This document shows positions 5,200 to 6,270 of a stretch of 6,270 nt of DNA, in pieces. The notes beneath the pieces were generated by a model. It searched no databases, was not told where the DNA came from, and saw nothing but the letters and a program-made list of their open reading frames with translations. Each line of letters starts with the position of its first letter. Positions within the stretch are counted from its first letter, which is position 1. This DNA is from JAAFHN01 sp031421855 (GTDB taxonomy: Bacteria > Pseudomonadota > Gammaproteobacteria > Burkholderiales > Burkholderiaceae_C): the NCBI GenBank assembly GCA_031421855.1, contig JANOPN010000116.1:1-6270 (forward strand). Reading direction: 5' to 3'. The position numbers were made by a program, and so were the translations under genes.

Positions 5200-5724
5200 T
5201 CAATGCACGTGATCGTGCGGCCCCGGGCCTTGTGGTGGCAGGATTTTGAAGAATCCGACACCGAGCGTGCCTGCGCCGATTTCGTCAAGCGTGGCTTCAC
5301 GCACGCTGTGAATTTTGGCTGTGAGGCGAAGCGTGACACCCGCCAAGGGGTGGTTGCCGTCTAGCACCACATGCTCGGGGTACACGTCTTGAACGGTGTA
5401 GATGATGCCTTTGGGTGCGTCGGCGGTGCAACCAATGGGCAGGTCTTCAAACATTTCGCCGCTCTCCAAGTCGGCTGGAAAGCAGTTTCGTGGCTCCAGG
5501 AACACGAGTTGCTCGTCATAGTTGCCAAAGGCGTGCTCGGGCTCGATTTGCAATTGAACCGATTCACCGGCGGTTTTGCCCAGCAAAGCCGCGTCGATCG
5601 CGGGCAGCAAGTCGTCACCGCCCACCAAGAATGCCACGGGTGCGTCAAGCTCATCGAGCATGTCGTTACCGCCGTCGGTGAGTTTCCAGGTCAACGCCAC
5701 CACACACTGCTCAGATACTTTCAT
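5200..5724 (-). CDS. slyD: SlyD-like FKBP-type peptidyl-prolyl cis-trans isomerase
   Basis: This is a cytoplasmic proline isomerase and chaperone of the SlyD type. The 174 residues start MKVSEQCVVALTWKL, the standard SlyD beginning. The FKBP core comprises about 1-70 and 122-150, with GGDDLLPAIDAALLGK (35-50), the AFGNYDEQLV block (65-74) and the returning strand LDGNHPLAGVTLRL (121-134). The insert-in-flap chaperone domain lies between them at about 71-121. The long His/Cys-rich metal-binding tail of E. coli SlyD is reduced to GPHDHVH at the C-terminus, so strong nickel binding is doubtful. ATG at 5722-5724 is chosen because GGGGGA lies just upstream; a TTG eight codons earlier would overlap the divergent gene. 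It converges on the ligase gene, ends 119 bp from it, and is probably unrelated to benzoate metabolism. Confidence 0.93.
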   Translation of the reverse strand: MKVSEQCVVALTWKLTDGGNDMLDELDAPVAFLVGGDDLLPAIDAALLGKTAGESVQLQIEPEHAFGNYDEQLVFLEPRNCFPADLESGEMFEDLPIGCTADAPKGIIYTVQDVYPEHVVLDGNHPLAGVTLRLTAKIHSVREATLDEIGAGTLGVGFFKILPPQGPGPHDHVH

Positions 5725-5733
5725 AATTCCCCC
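5725..5733. promoter_or_regulatory. Nine-base gap between divergent start codons, holding the slyD-like ribosome binding site
   Basis: The two divergent start codons are separated by only 9 bp. The minus-strand GGGGGA (5728-5733) serves as Shine-Dalgarno for the FKBP gene three bases before its ATG. On the plus strand the same bases read TCCCCC directly before the cupin ATG, and no Shine-Dalgarno for that gene is visible. Promoters of each gene must therefore lie inside the coding region of the other. Confidence 0.6.
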
Positions 5734-6270
5734 ATGGACATCACTCAACCCACGCCGCTGTTAGCCGGGCTGTCGCCCGAGATATTCATGCGCGAGTACT
5801 GGCAAAAAAAGCCATTGCTCGTGCGCAACACTGGTGTTGATTATTTCACCTCTGACCAACAACCCCTGAGTGTCGACGCACTGTTTGAGCTAGCGACGCG
5901 CGAAGCGGTGCAATCACGGGCCGTTGTGCAAAGCGCGCCAACTAAAGGCGTGCGTGCCAAGTCGCCGCTCAAGCCGCCCGACTACCAGTTACTGCATGGG
6001 CCGTTTGATGAGTTAAACGCGCTGCCCCAGCGGAGCTTGCCTAATTGGAGCGTGCTGGTGCAGGGCGTGGACGTGCACCACGAGCCCACCCATCAATTGC
6101 TCAAGCAGTTTCGCTTTTTGCCTGATGCTCGGCTTGACGACGTCATGGTGAGCTTTGCCACCGACGGCGGCGGGGTTGGCCCGCACTTTGACAGCTACGA
6201 CGTGTTTTTGCTGCAAGTGCGCGGACAGCGGCATTGGCGCATCGGACCGCAGACCGATTTGAGTCTGCGC
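5734..6270 (+). CDS. roxA: JmjC/cupin_4 ribosomal-oxygenase-like protein (RoxA/YcfD type), N-terminal 179 residues
   Basis: This is the 5' part of a 2-oxoglutarate/Fe(II)-dependent oxygenase of the family whose E. coli member (YcfD/RoxA) hydroxylates an arginine of ribosomal protein L16. The frame is open from ATG 5734 to the right edge with no stop, giving 179 residues of an expected total of roughly 370-400. It begins MDITQPTPLLAGLSPEIF, then EYWQKKPLLVRN (21-32), the 'W-x-KKPLL' signature of the family. The metal-binding HxD is H151-F-D153 in GVGPHFDSYDVFLLQVRGQR; the following QVRGQRHWRIG (161-171) is also typical. The distal histidine lies beyond the window. No Shine-Dalgarno precedes the ATG, but the N-terminal family match supports this start. 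Substrate identity is inferred from the family. Confidence 0.93.
   Translation, partial: MDITQPTPLLAGLSPEIFMREYWQKKPLLVRNTGVDYFTSDQQPLSVDALFELATREAVQSRAVVQSAPTKGVRAKSPLKPPDYQLLHGPFDELNALPQRSLPNWSVLVQGVDVHHEPTHQLLKQFRFLPDARLDDVMVSFATDGGGVGPHFDSYDVFLLQVRGQRHWRIGPQTDLSLR

Noticed and set aside
1..6270. CRISPR arrays, tRNA or rRNA genes, phage genes, toxin-antitoxin pairs
   Set aside because: I looked on both strands and saw no regularly spaced repeats, cloverleaf-like segments or matching gene families.

Overview
The window looks like a chromosomal segment of a betaproteobacterium, probably Burkholderiales and most likely Comamonadaceae (Rhodoferax/Polaromonas-like). This rests on the gene families, the moderately high GC, and an interspersed element with TTGCTATCAAAT-type ends that I associate with that family from memory. 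The lineage is an inference. The core is one edge of an aerobic 'box' (benzoyl-CoA oxidation) gene cluster for benzoate degradation.

Layout, left to right. Bases 1-73 hold the first 24 codons of an IS4-like transposase running off the left edge on the minus strand. Bases 74-529 hold no intact gene. They contain a REP-like sequence, a possible relict C-terminal helix-turn-helix of a REP-associated (Y1) transposase, one copy of a 47-bp interspersed repeat and a short CTCTGCGT tandem. Then come boxC (530-2194, minus; dihydrodiol-benzoyl-CoA ring-cleaving lyase) and boxR (2310-3242, minus; XRE helix-turn-helix fused to a shikimate-kinase-like sensor domain). Divergent from boxR is a benzoate-CoA ligase gene (3458-5080, plus). 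After it lie a convergent gap with the second copy of the 47-bp repeat, a SlyD-like FKBP peptidyl-prolyl isomerase gene (5200-5724, minus), and the 5' half of a JmjC/cupin_4 protein gene of the RoxA/YcfD ribosomal-oxygenase type (5734 to the right edge, plus). The last two genes are head to head with only 9 bp between start codons, and are ordinary housekeeping flank.

How the genes work together. The ligase activates benzoate to benzoyl-CoA. BoxA and BoxB, known partners of the pathway, would epoxidise it, and BoxC opens the ring and releases formate. BoxR, by analogy with BoxR/BzdR, should repress these genes until benzoyl-CoA binds its kinase-like domain. The intergenic DNA supports this: sigma70-like promoters can be read ahead of boxC and the ligase gene, each accompanied by TGCA motifs of the kind reported for BzdR. 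A 13-bp element matching at 12 positions (TTWATGCAATATA) occurs once at the boxC -10 and once in the boxR/ligase intergenic region.

No boxA or boxB is present. The side of boxC where they might be expected is occupied by mobile-element debris, so either the operon was split or the genes lie beyond the left edge or elsewhere. I see no wholly new system. The most informative observations are the candidate BoxR regulon architecture and the repeat/mobile-element cluster at the broken edge.
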